This document shows, in pieces, positions 1-9,950 of a DNA stretch of 64,000 nucleotides (its first letter is position 1; each line of letters starts with the position of its first letter). The notes beneath the pieces are model-generated. The model was given only the letters and a program-made list of their open reading frames with translations, did not search any database and had not been told where the DNA came from. The stretch is from Trogon surrucura (lineage: Eukaryota > Chordata > Aves > Trogoniformes > Trogonidae), in assembly GCA_020746105.1 (NCBI GenBank), contig CM036618.1:94916122-94980121 (forward strand), read 5' to 3'. The translations under genes were made by a program, and so were the position numbers.

Positions 1-315
1 CGCCATGAAACACTGTCAAATCTGAATTCCCTAATCATGGTAGGTCTCTCAGCAAATCAAGCTTCATTACAAAGGTGAAATGACATAACCACAGCAGCTA
101 CAGCGAGCAAATTGGTAAATGTAACGTATCAAAAACCCCAGCTTGATGGAGCAAGTGCCTTGTCAATATTTGTTCTGATAATAAGATGTTTCTTTACCTA
201 GTATGTACTGCTGTTTTGTCAGAGGACACTGGAAAGTGTAGTTCATAGGATTTACTTTTCGGAGGGAACCTAGACTTTGCAAAGCAGAGGAACCACAGAT
301 CTTAAAAGGCTTGCA

Positions 316-355
316 GAATGAATGAATGAATGAATAAATAAATAAATAAATAAAT
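316..355. repeat. (GAAT)n/(AAAT)n microsatellite
   Basis: About five GAAT units run directly into about five AAAT units. This is a compound tetranucleotide repeat in which one unit differs from the other by a single G/A change. Confidence 0.95.
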
Positions 356-395
356 ATGGAGAGAAAAACATGTTACAGATGAAGTGATCTGCCCC

Positions 396-458
396 TTTTT
401 TTTTTTTCTTTTTTTTTTCCTTTTCAAGCAGAGAAGAAAGGAAAGAAAAAATAAAGAA
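396..458. repeat. Poly-pyrimidine run followed by poly-purine run
   Basis: An interrupted T tract (broken only by C) is followed after a few bases by an A/G tract. The two halves are partly complementary, so the transcript could fold into a weak hairpin. It is probably simple-sequence DNA. Confidence 0.6.
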
Positions 459-3131
459 TTTACTTTATTTTTAAATTGTTATTTAGGAGCCATAAATATT
501 TTTTATAGTGCCAAGGGAATCATATATCATAGCAACCACATTATGCAAGTCTGTTTCTCTTAAAATGCTCAGTCTCTCTGGCTGATGACAAGGAACTATC
601 AGCCAGTTAATTCATAACTGAGTAGCAAGAGCTCAGTGTAGGAAATTATCTGGCAGCAACATGAAAGCTTTAAAGGGCAGATCTTAGGGTAGAAATAGAA
701 GGGACAGCCCCATTGCAAGTGTTTTTTGTAACAGAAGTTGCTTATACTTCTCCCTGCCCATTTTTTCTTTGACTGGTTTAGCCTTTTTGGTTTGTAAGCA
801 CTAAAATCGGGTTGATTGCTTCATTCAAAGTTCTATTTGTGCACACCGTTGCAATGGGTCCTGCTTTGGAATTTGTCTTTCTACTACAAGTAGCATATAA
901 ACCATCCTGTACAGGACCAGATTCAGCTTGAGTCTTAAGGTGAATATGCATTGAAAGGAGAATCATTTTCGCTTCTTTGGGTTGTTGTTCTGGGAAAGTA
1001 CGGACCAGAACTACTCCCTGCAATCCCTTTGTGAGTCTCAGAACTGCCTGTTCTGACACCTCTGAAATTCATTTGGACAAGCCCATTCTGTTCTTGGCAT
1101 TTGTGGGGAAACTACTCCCATGAGAGTTTTGTAGCCAGAGAGGTAGATGGGCAAGACTCTCATGAGTAGCTGTCTCGAGTCACATCCAGCCTTCTGCCAA
1201 ACACAACATGTAGCTTTTTGGCATGCTCTATTCCAGTGATGACTCTGAGGACTGCTCCTGGAGTCATGTCCTCCTGTCAAGAAATATTCTTCTATTTCAG
1301 TATTTGATGGGGCAACCTGAAACAGGGAGGAACTTAAAGAATTTCTTTGCTGTTCAAATACATCCCTCAGGATTTATAATTCAACATTTATAAAGCCAAC
1401 CTGGAAACTGAATGAAAATGAACACTCTGCCTGGATGCTTCTGGCTAAGACTGGCAGTAGAGTCCAGGGTTAGGATAAAATGAAAATTTACTTTGTTTCC
1501 TATTCCTTTGTCTGAGATGAGCCTCCCAAACTCGCTTGTCATGTTACAGTCACAGCAGTCTTGATTTTCCTACCATGGAAAGAAAAGCCACGCTGATTGC
1601 AAGGAATGATACAGTGATACTGGTGAGCCTGTGCAGGGATGGGTGCTGCTCCCACCTTGTAGGTGCTCTCACTGTAAATGGTGCTGCAGACACCCCTCCT
1701 TGCCCTCGGGCACTCACAGGCTACCTCTGGAGGGAGGATGTTGGTTTTACTCCACAGCATCTGCACTGCAAGGAATTTCCTCCAGAACACTTCACACTTT
1801 TATTTCCCCCTCATTTCATCCTCCCATCAGAATTTTCCCTTGCTCCTTGAGCCTTGTGGCTTAGCACATTTCCCTCATTCCTTTGATGACTGTGAATGGG
1901 AAGTAGAGCCTGTTCCTAATTAGTTCTGATAATGAAGTGTTAACACGCTTTGTTGTGTAGGTACAAGTCAGGTACTTCAGAGCTGGAACCGGTGTGAGGG
2001 TTTCATTGCTCTTACTTGTTGTTCCTGGCTTTCTCTGCATCAGTGTTCTGCTGGCTTTTCATCCTCTGGAGATTTGCTGAGGTCTTTCCGTAATCCCTTC
2101 TGTCCATTTTCTTTTTCTTTTCATCAACACCTTCCTTATTTTTCCAGTTTAATAAAGTACAGTAAATGTACACTTCAGTAACTAAATGAACAGAAAGACA
2201 GTGTTGTCAGGTATGAAGAGCAAGTTTTCCTTTTCTGAATGGGTAATTGCCCAAAACTTGTCCCACACAACTCTCTTCTAGTTTGGGATGACTGCTGATT
2301 TGCTGATTCATATGCTACAAGAGCTTATTTGGTCCAGGGCCGGTGGACAGCAAAGTTGGGCGAGGAGTCTGTGCCTGTCTCTGTCCATGCTAATCATCTC
2401 CTAGACAGCTAGGATTCCCTGGCATTCAGAATAATGTATCACATGGGTTGTGAGCCTTCCAGTTAGTGTGGATGATGCTCTTTCAAAGATCTCAGTACAG
2501 TTTGTATCTATCTGAGTCAACAAAAAATGCATGTAGACAGGGGACATCATGTAATAGGAAACAATTAGACTTCAAAGGCTCAAAGCCTTAAAAGTAAAAT
2601 AAAATACAGTAAAAACTCAAACTATTTTCACAGGCAGGCAGAATGAAAACCACACACCCTTTGGGCTTTATGACAGAACCTGGCAAAATTTGTAGGAGGG
2701 AAGATGTGTCTGGGGTTTGTCATGCATCAGTGCCCTTCCTAAGCTTTTCCCTCATGTTGGTAACACTTCTTTCAGCATGACCACAACCATTGCATTAGAC
2801 AGATGGACACTCTTGAAAGGAAACGTACTGTGGAATCATGGATATTGCTTGAGTTGTGGTCTGCTAGTCCTGGAATGTGCCCTTTCATCAGAGGCTTGCT
2901 GTGATGAAAAATACAAAATACTCAGTATGTTTGAAAAAAAACCCTAACTAAAAACCACACGACTGTTTTTTCTTCTTTTGCTCTTGAAACAAAATGTGCC
3001 ATGTAAAAATGACAGCAGTAGTACATAGAAATATGGCCAGTGAGCAGGAGAGAATGATCTGTCCAAATGGAATTGTATGTTCTTTGCTAAAAACTTTTGC
3101 TATCTCATTAAAATATGACCTTTTCTTTTAG

Positions 3132-3239
3132 GAGAGGATCCATGGCACAATCTGGAATGAGATTGATGATTTAAAGGCATTCAAAGTGCTGGATCTGGAA
3201 GACTTTGAAAAGATGTTCTCCGCATATCAGAGACACCAG
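3132..3239 (+). CDS. DAAM2: DAAM2 exon: FH2 domain, end of lasso / start of linker
   Basis: This 108-nt exon is phase 0 at both ends and encodes 36 residues starting [13 protein letters not shown] and ending MFSAYQRHQ. The segment matches the DAAM-family FH2 region that follows the N-terminal lasso; 'EIDD', '[17 protein letters not shown]' is characteristic of DAAM formins. The acceptor is TTTTAG and the donor is CAG/GTAGGG. DAAM2 is a cytoplasmic formin that nucleates and elongates unbranched actin and acts with Dishevelled and Rho in non-canonical Wnt/planar-polarity signalling. Residue numbering used below starts at 1 with this exon; by length it corresponds to about residue 619 of the roughly 1068-aa human protein. 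Upstream exons are outside the window. Confidence 0.95.
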
Positions 3240-5950
3240 GTAGGGGTGAGCTCTTTCACATCTTGTTTTCCTTGGGTTTCTGGAGAAGGAAAGAACACAT
3301 GACAGTGATCTGGGCCGTTGTCCACCTGCAGTCAGGCTGCATCATGTGCTGCTCTGCTACTGTTCAAAAAATCACAAGACCAAAAGCTGTGGGGAGGACA
3401 AACAGGACAGAGTATAACCTTCTGTTATTACTGTTCTTCATACTAATGGGTAGCTCTCAGAGACAACATCTCCCAGCAGGTAATGCTCTATTTGATCTCA
3501 GCAGCCACTGGCTTCCAGAAGGTCCTGCTCTTTACCAATTCATGCTTCATAATCCATTTTCCTATTTTTCCCACACATCCAGAGAAAAAGTCTGTAGTTG
3601 TCTGAGTACTGAGCAAGGTGACCAAATTAGCTGTCTTTTGCTTTGTCTATTTTTGCTTAAACAGCCAACTGACCCAACTGGCTAGGTGACAGAAACTGTC
3701 TGAATTACGGATTACAACACAAACAGCATATTTTGAAAGCAGCCATTTATTAGAATGTCTTTTTTCCCCTCCTCTTTTTCTTGGAAAGCAAGTCACCTTC
3801 AATCTGTCTACCTCCACTCAATGAGATTTAGCAGGAGAGGGATTGTACTTGCACTCCCTGAACTCCCCCAGCTTTCCTTCACTTTTGGAATCTGTTTGGA
3901 GAAATTCGAACTTTTGTACTCTGCAGAATTGGATCATTTCTCTGAAGTTTTAGGAAAAGACTTATGATTGCCATAAGAAGCCCTTATGTTTAAGCCTTAC
4001 AGTGATGATAACTACTTCATTAACTTATTCAGTACTTTAAAATTAACAAGCAACCACTTGTCTTTGGACTTTCCATTCGTTCCCTTCTCTCTCATTTTTC
4101 TATCTAATCCAATAAACATAACAAATGACTCTTCTGATTTAGTAGCTCACAACCACATAGATAAGCCATGATGAGATTTCATTTCTCATTCTGCTCCTGC
4201 AAATAGCTGTTGCTGTTTCAGTGGGTTCCTCTCTCTTTCTACGAATCTAATTCCCTGAGACAAGAACTTAGTTCAAAGAGGGGAGAAAGGGTGCAAGAAA
4301 CTTCAGGGCTGTTATAAGATTGGATTTAGACCCCGCACCAACAGCTTAGCTATGGTGGTGAGCCCTCAGTTGTCTTGCAAGTAGCCAGACCGTCGTCAGT
4401 GCACCTCAGTGTCCACTGCAGCATCAAGGTGCCATTCCAGTGTTCCGGGTGTAAATGTTGCAATTTTCTCAGTAGAAATTACTTTGCAAGGCCTTGCTTC
4501 CCTTGCACCCCAAAATCCAAAGCCAAAGTTGTCCTGGTGTGCCGACTCTCGCTTAGAATTGTGTTTGTGGCTGTGTTACCAGTCACTGAAAAGTAGCCTG
4601 GTCTGTTCAACTGTAAACTGACCTGCCTGTTAGCCCTGCCCACTGGAATGGAGCCATGGTCTCCAAGTGGCCTCCCATTTTATGACAATGGCTGCAAATA
4701 CTAGAGCATCACTCATGTAAGCTACTTATATTTTTTCCGCAGTTAGGTGTATTGCTGCCCTTCAAGCTTTCGTTGAGGGTTTTGGTTTGTTAGGGTTTTT
4801 TCCCTGGAATATTTCATCATTATTACTTCACATGGTACTTCCTTTCTTATCCATACCCACTCCAATGTGAACTGGATTCCAATCATCAATTTTCTTTTTC
4901 TTTTTTTTTTTTTTTAAAGATCAGTCAACCAAAACTGCTTTAGAATCAAAATCTTATGAGAACTTTTACAGGAGTCTTTTATCCTCTTTTATATTTTGAA
5001 ATACTCCACTTTGTCCATATATGTGTTTACCCTGGATTTGTGACTTTTACACTTAATACAAATGTCTGTGTAGAAAAACGTTGACACAAAGCCCTACTCT
5101 TCTGCGTCTGAAATGTTGAATGAGTACAGATAAAGACATTTCTTCCTCTGCTGTTATTAACATGATCATATTTTTTCCAGTCTCATTTACGTTAAAAAGC
5201 TTTTCTTTCTTCTTATTTTTTAATGGCAAAGGGTCTCTTCTCCTCTCTCAAACCCAGTATATTGTTTTCCATAGTTATGAGGAAAAGCAGAATTGTCCAA
5301 TATCCAGAATACCGGACTAAGAATCTTCACATTTTTCTTTTGACCTTGTTGCAATCTTACTGTGTAATATTGACTGGTATATCTACTGTTTTCCTGAAGT
5401 ATGGAATATGTTGTGAAAGAGTTGGTGTCTGTCACCCAGTAGTACAGTAAGGCTTCTTTGGTTGTTGGACTGCTTTCAAAACACTTGGCTATAAGTTGTT
5501 AAAGGGTAGAATGTGCCGTTGAAACAAGTTGTTGCTAAAAATGGCAAACTGTGCCGGTGCATCAGGAGAGGAGAACGGACCCTCAACTGTTAACCTTGGC
5601 AGTTCTTTCAGTAAGGCTCCAGACTAGGTTTTTAAAGGTATTTAAGCATTATCCTAGTTAATATTTCAAGATCTATGAGATCTATGCTTTGGAGACTAAA
5701 TTTATTCTTTTCAGAAAAAAAAAAAAAAAGGTAGAGTTCTTACTTCTGCAACATCTGCTGATTTAAAATATGCAAAGAAATGCTGAAATACCTTTGAACC
5801 ATCTGGGCCAGTATGACTTGCTAAGCATTTTATTCTCTTAGAAAACAGTGTATGTCTAAATTCAGCTGCCTTGTTAAACTTGATATCTTTCTCTGTGACT
5901 AATTTTTGGCATGTTTTCTTCTTCGTTATTTGTGGCTGCTGCCTGCATAG
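3240..5950 (+). other. DAAM2: DAAM2 intron before the microexon
   Basis: This intron begins GTAGGG and ends CATAG before the 33-nt exon. I see no other coding segment or recognisable transposon. It contains a T-run at about 4903-4914 and an A-run at about 5715-5728. Confidence 0.7.
5937..5946 (+). promoter_or_regulatory. UGC cluster just upstream of the microexon acceptor (candidate SRRM4/nSR100 site)
   Basis: Three TGC triplets (5937-5939, 5940-5942, 5944-5946) fall within the last 14 bases of the intron, between a pyrimidine-rich stretch and the AG. In the known neural microexon programme, the splicing factor SRRM4 recognises UGC motifs in exactly this position. Its use here is inferred from position and sequence only. 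Confidence 0.5.
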
Positions 5951-5983
5951 GACCTGTTAACTAACCCCTCCTCCTGTAAGCAG
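5951..5983 (+). CDS. DAAM2: DAAM2 candidate alternative microexon (33 nt) in the FH2 linker
   Basis: The exon is 33 nt, bounded by a pyrimidine-containing acceptor ending CATAG and a strong donor, CAG/GTGAGT. It is phase 0 at both ends, so inclusion adds 11 residues (DLLTNPSSCKQ) between AYQRHQ and KEMGSTED without a frameshift; skipping gives the usual DAAM2 protein. The insertion point is the flexible linker between the FH2 lasso and knob, which sets the reach of the actin-encircling dimer. The paralog DAAM1 is known, from my recollection, to carry a short neuronal microexon at the equivalent place, and its peptide also begins with D and ends in KQ. UGC motifs precede the acceptor. I see splice signals, frame and position; tissue-specific use is inferred. 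Confidence 0.72.
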
Positions 5984-8304
5984 GTGAGTATCATTGTCTG
6001 CCTTTTGCAGTGTGTGGTAAGGTGAAGTCGTGCACTGTCCAGTTATGGGGTCATGACTCATCCCTTGCTCCTCCTTCATGTGCCCTTGCACCTCTGCTTT
6101 GCAGGTAGGGGTAGGTGGTACAAAAAATTCCCTTAGTTAGCACTGTGATAGGAAGTAGTTCCTGTTCTTTCACTTAGCTATAACGTCACCGTGGTTTCTG
6201 CTGGTGTCTGTAGTCTCCTTTTTGATGATCCTAAGGAAAAAGACAAGGGACAAAGTAGAATGTGAACCTCTTCCTTAACCAAAGTAATACTCTCTGTAGT
6301 GGGGAACAGAAGGGGGTCTCAGGCAGCCTTCAATCCCACTGTTCCCATCTATGGTCCATCTGCTTTGGACAGTACTGAAGTCTCCAGATGTATTCACTAG
6401 CCACAGACTTTGTGATAAAGCAAATCTTTCTTTCTGTAAAACCAGAAGGCACTTTGGCTGGGCAGAAGGATTTGTATCAGCTGAGGAACAGGATTAGTCT
6501 GGAGAAAGCCTACTTCATTTTGGACTGCTGAAACCCTCAGAAAGTTCAGCAAAAGACTGAAATAGGGTTTAGGTGAAGTAGAGATATCAGACTGCCCAAA
6601 TGTCTTCAAACTGTTTACCTCAGTTTATTCATCACCTTAAGCAAAATTCTTGGCAACCCTTTTGGGAAGAGCAATGCTCTGAGAAAAGGGTTGTTTAGAT
6701 GTCATCACAGGTGTCTCTTGTGGCTTCAGAAAAAAGTAATCCTCACCATGCGTGCTCAGTAAATTGTATTTGGAAAGTCTAGTCAGGACCTCTGCCACTG
6801 CGGGAGCCAGATACATGGCTCTGGGCCATTTATTTTCTTTTATCATGGCAACACACACGATGAAATAAGTCAATATGGTAGAAATAGTTCCCTAAAATAT
6901 TCATAATTACTAGAACCTAGGGTGCTACTGTTGTACCAGACCACAGGTTCTGCAGCTCACCAAAATCAAACTGTATTTGAAACTAGGCAGCAATACAGTG
7001 AACATATTCTACATGTCTAGTCATTCTAGCACTGACATTTTAATTGATTTTTGAATTTGCAATTAAATCTCCAACCTAGAATACTCTTTGAAGCTCATAA
7101 CATAACATTATGCCAGATGGAAAGCTGATAAAGAATGATGGGATAAAAGTTAGGGATCTTGATTGTCATGTTGACAACAGCATCAAATATTCTTGCTGTG
7201 TGCTTGGCCTGCCTCACAAAAGTTAGTCAGTACTGCCCCCTTGCTCCTCTTTTTCTCTAAGAAAACACAGATAGTCCCTATGCAATCTGTTTTCCTTCAG
7301 CTAAACTTGCAATCTGGCTTCGGTAAAACCTGAGGCTTCATCTGCTTTTACTTACATACAACTGGAAGTATCTATAAATATCTCTCTCCTCAATATGAGT
7401 TGAAGAGGATGTATTTTTCGATATTAGCCCATACCTTATGACCAAGAAGTGGGGCCATGTCTGAATAGTTCAACTTAGCCATCTGTGTTGAGCCTTGTGG
7501 GCTGGGGAATTGGAAATGGCATGGAGACTGTTACACCACTCCCTGATGCATGGCTTTAGGGGAAGCCATCTAAACCCCGGCTCCACATACACAGCCAAGC
7601 CCTGAAACAATTTGGTTCTTTTCCCCTGGGATGGATGCTGGTTAACACTAACCAGGTGTCCTCATCTGCAGACATTATCTGGTGAGCTACAGTGAAGCTT
7701 TTAAATCAAGAGCACAGACCAACAAGTACCATTCTTAGCTTCAACAGCTGCCTATCTCCCTGTTCCCCTGTCTTCCTCCCCACAAACTGAGGATACTCGC
7801 TACACCCCAGATTATACTGGAGATGCCTTGCTTTTTGGTAGTGTTAGCTATTCTCTCAGAAATAAAAAATTTGCCCAATTCTTCCATTTTTTTTTTTAGA
7901 AACACTGATTTATTTCTAAAACTAACTCTGCAATTTTTTTCTGTCAAGGTAGACACTTTTAGCACATCCAGCAGAACTACCGTGTGCATGTTTTTAACTG
8001 GTACATTGTACCTGCTTATAAATGTCACTTAGTATTGATGGTGGCTCACTGCAGCATATTTTGGATGTGGCTTTATGAATCCGTTGTATACCCAGGAGCA
8101 ATGCAGGATCACCATAGCTGCTTGTATCAAGAACTCAGGTGACAACTAGCAATATGAATCTATGATTTATGTTTAACTCTCAAATACTTGGATGCCAACA
8201 TCTCTCGGACTTGATTAGTCATGCTGATACAAATAAGCCTTGAGCTGCAGAACCTTGAGTCCTGGGAATGAATTCTGAGAAGCACCACTGTGTGCTCTTA
8301 CGCC

Positions 8305-8388
8305 CTTCTGCTGACCACTCTCTGGGACAGAATACTGGGGTAGATGGACCTTTTGATCTGACTCAGCATGCTTGCTGTTATGTCCTAA
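8305..8388 (+). mobile_element. Ancient CR1 LINE 3' end fragment
   Basis: The run 'GGGACAGAATACTGGGG', 'TAGATGGACC', 'GATCTGACTCAGCATG' and 'GTTATGTCCTAAG' follows, in order, the 3' end of amniote CR1 elements (GGACACTGGGCTAGATGGACC, then TGGTCTGACCCAG, then TTCTTATGTT). It is degraded and carries no coding capacity. Only the 3' terminal portion is visible, as is usual for 5'-truncated LINE copies. Confidence 0.7.
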
Positions 8389-8814
8389 GAAAGAAATTAT
8401 GTTGCTCGTTTGGTGGGTACATACAAAGCTAGATTGTACCATTAAATCTCAAAATCTCAAGGCATGACAATATGGATATCATGGAAAGGCATTTTTGAAG
8501 AGATCCCAGCAGCAGTTAGCTGGGAAAGTAAATGCTCTCCTGTTTTTGATTCCCTCTCTTCTGTTGGTAACTACAGAGCTCTTAACACTTTTTATCGTTA
8601 CCTCTACTTCCCTTTAAGGAATGGTGTTAAAAGATACTCAAAGTAGCTACAGAAAGCCAGTCTCTGGAAGTGAAACAAGACTCATGACTCTGCTGTCTAG
8701 GCAGGACAAGGAGACAGAGACTTCCGAATGGTCAAATTTGGTTTACAAATAGTCTGTATACTGTGACAAACATTTTGGCTGGGGATTTTCCAGGTTTTTT
8801 CCAGGTGATGTGTT

Positions 8815-9231
8815 TGGCAATGGGGCACCTCACCTATGAGATCAGGCTGAGAGATTTGGAGCTATTCATCCTGGAGAAGGCTCTGGAGAGACCTTGTAGT
8901 GGCCTTAAAGGGGACCTACAGGAAAGATGGGGAGTGATTATTTATCAGGAAGTGTAGTGATAGTTTGAGGGGTAACTGTTTCAAATTGAAAGAGAGTAGA
9001 TTTAGATTAGATATTAGGAAGAAATTATTTTCTGTGTGCATGATGAGACACTGGAACAGGTTGCCCAGGTAAGTTGTGGATGTTGCTGCCTTTGAAGTGT
9101 TCAAGGCCAGGCTGGATGGGGCTTTGAGCAGCCTGGTCTAGTGGGAGGTGTCTCTGCTCATGGCAGGGTGGTTGGAGCAAGATGATCTTTAAGACGGTTT
9201 TCAACTCAAACCATTCTGTAATTCTATGAGG
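8815..9231 (+). mobile_element. CR1 LINE fragment, 5'-truncated, avian type
   Basis: Recognisable CR1 3'-region blocks appear in order: TGAGAGATTTGGAGCTATTC, CCTGGAGAAGGCTCTGGAGA, TAGATTAGATATTAGGAAG, CACTGGAACAGGTTGCCCAG, TCAAGGCCAGGCTGGATGGG, and finally CCATTCTGTAATTCTATGAG. The element is in the sense orientation relative to DAAM2. It lies about 0.6 kb before the next exon, is diverged, and has lost any open frame. The left boundary is approximate. Confidence 0.88.
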
Positions 9232-9320
9232 ATATACAGAGAACTTTGAAAAAAAGTGGTATGTTTAAAGGTATTAATGAATTTTAAAAAGAGAGGCTAG
9301 TTCAAATGTAGATGTTGACC

Positions 9321-9344
9321 ATTTAGTAAGATATTTAGTAAGAT
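9321..9344. repeat. 12-bp perfect tandem duplication
   Basis: ATTTAGTAAGAT occurs twice in direct succession, about 90 bp after the CR1 tail. It is probably a slippage product. Confidence 0.9.
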
Positions 9345-9843
9345 AAATGCTGTCCTGCCCTGTTGTTTGCATCTCTCATATAAAATGGATTGTACTGGTT
9401 CAGTGACAGCCTTAAGAGATGATGGAAGGATTTTTCTTGATTGTGCTGCAGCCCTTCGAGAATGCTGTGTAACCCCTGGAGGAGGCATCTGCTGAAGTAT
9501 ATACTGTGACACCAGTGCACTTTACCATAATGTGCCCAATATTCCTGTCATGCTGGTTTTGCACATTAACATAATTACTGTTGATTGAGGGAGTCCAATA
9601 AGTCAAAATCAGGTCTGGTATTTGGAATCAAAGATAATCTCATAGGTGGTAATGAATGACTTTTGTTTGTCTAATAATATAGGCTCTATCTACATGTTTT
9701 CTGCCCTTGTCTTCTTTTCTCACCATGAGGGTGTATATTCCCAGGTTGGGATGGGTATTTTTCACTACACTTGGCTAAGTCTACCAGTGTTGGGTGAGAA
9801 ACATAATACTGATTGTTTTCCCTCCCTTTTGAATTATATGCAG

Positions 9844-9950
9844 AAAGAGATGGGTTCAACAGAAGACCTTTACCTCTCCACACGAAAGGTGAAAGAGCTC
9901 TCTGTGATTGATGGCCGGAGGGCCCAGAATTGTGTCATTCTCCTTTCCAA
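9844..9950 (+). CDS. DAAM2: DAAM2 exon: FH2 knob start
   Basis: This 107-nt exon starts in phase 0 and leaves two bases (AA). It encodes [11 protein letters not shown] and then [15 protein letters not shown], followed by CVILLS (residues 37-71). [15 protein letters not shown] is the strongly conserved beginning of the FH2 knob. The Ile in CVILL sits where the actin-contacting isoleucine of formins is found (DAAM1 I698 and mDia1 I845, from memory). The acceptor is TATGCAG and the donor is CAA/GTAAGT. '[11 protein letters not shown]' resembles DAAM2 more than DAAM1. Confidence 0.96.

Larger units (their letters stand above)
1..3131 (+). other. DAAM2: DAAM2 intron (partial) upstream of the first visible FH2 exon
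   Basis: No exon is recognised here. The stretch ends in the acceptor of the exon at 3132 (pyrimidine-rich, then TTTTAG). The FH1 proline-rich exon that should precede FH2 is absent, so it lies upstream of the window. The stretch contains a tetranucleotide repeat at 316-355 and a T-rich/A-rich block at 396-458. Short open frames in it have no recognisable protein similarity and no splice context. Confidence 0.6.
5984..9843 (+). other. DAAM2: DAAM2 intron after the microexon, containing two CR1 remnants
   Basis: It runs from GTGAGT to an acceptor ending TATGCAG. It holds an old CR1 3' end at 8305-8388, a younger CR1 fragment at 8815-9231 and a 12-bp tandem duplication at 9321-9344. I see nothing else to annotate. 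Confidence 0.7.
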
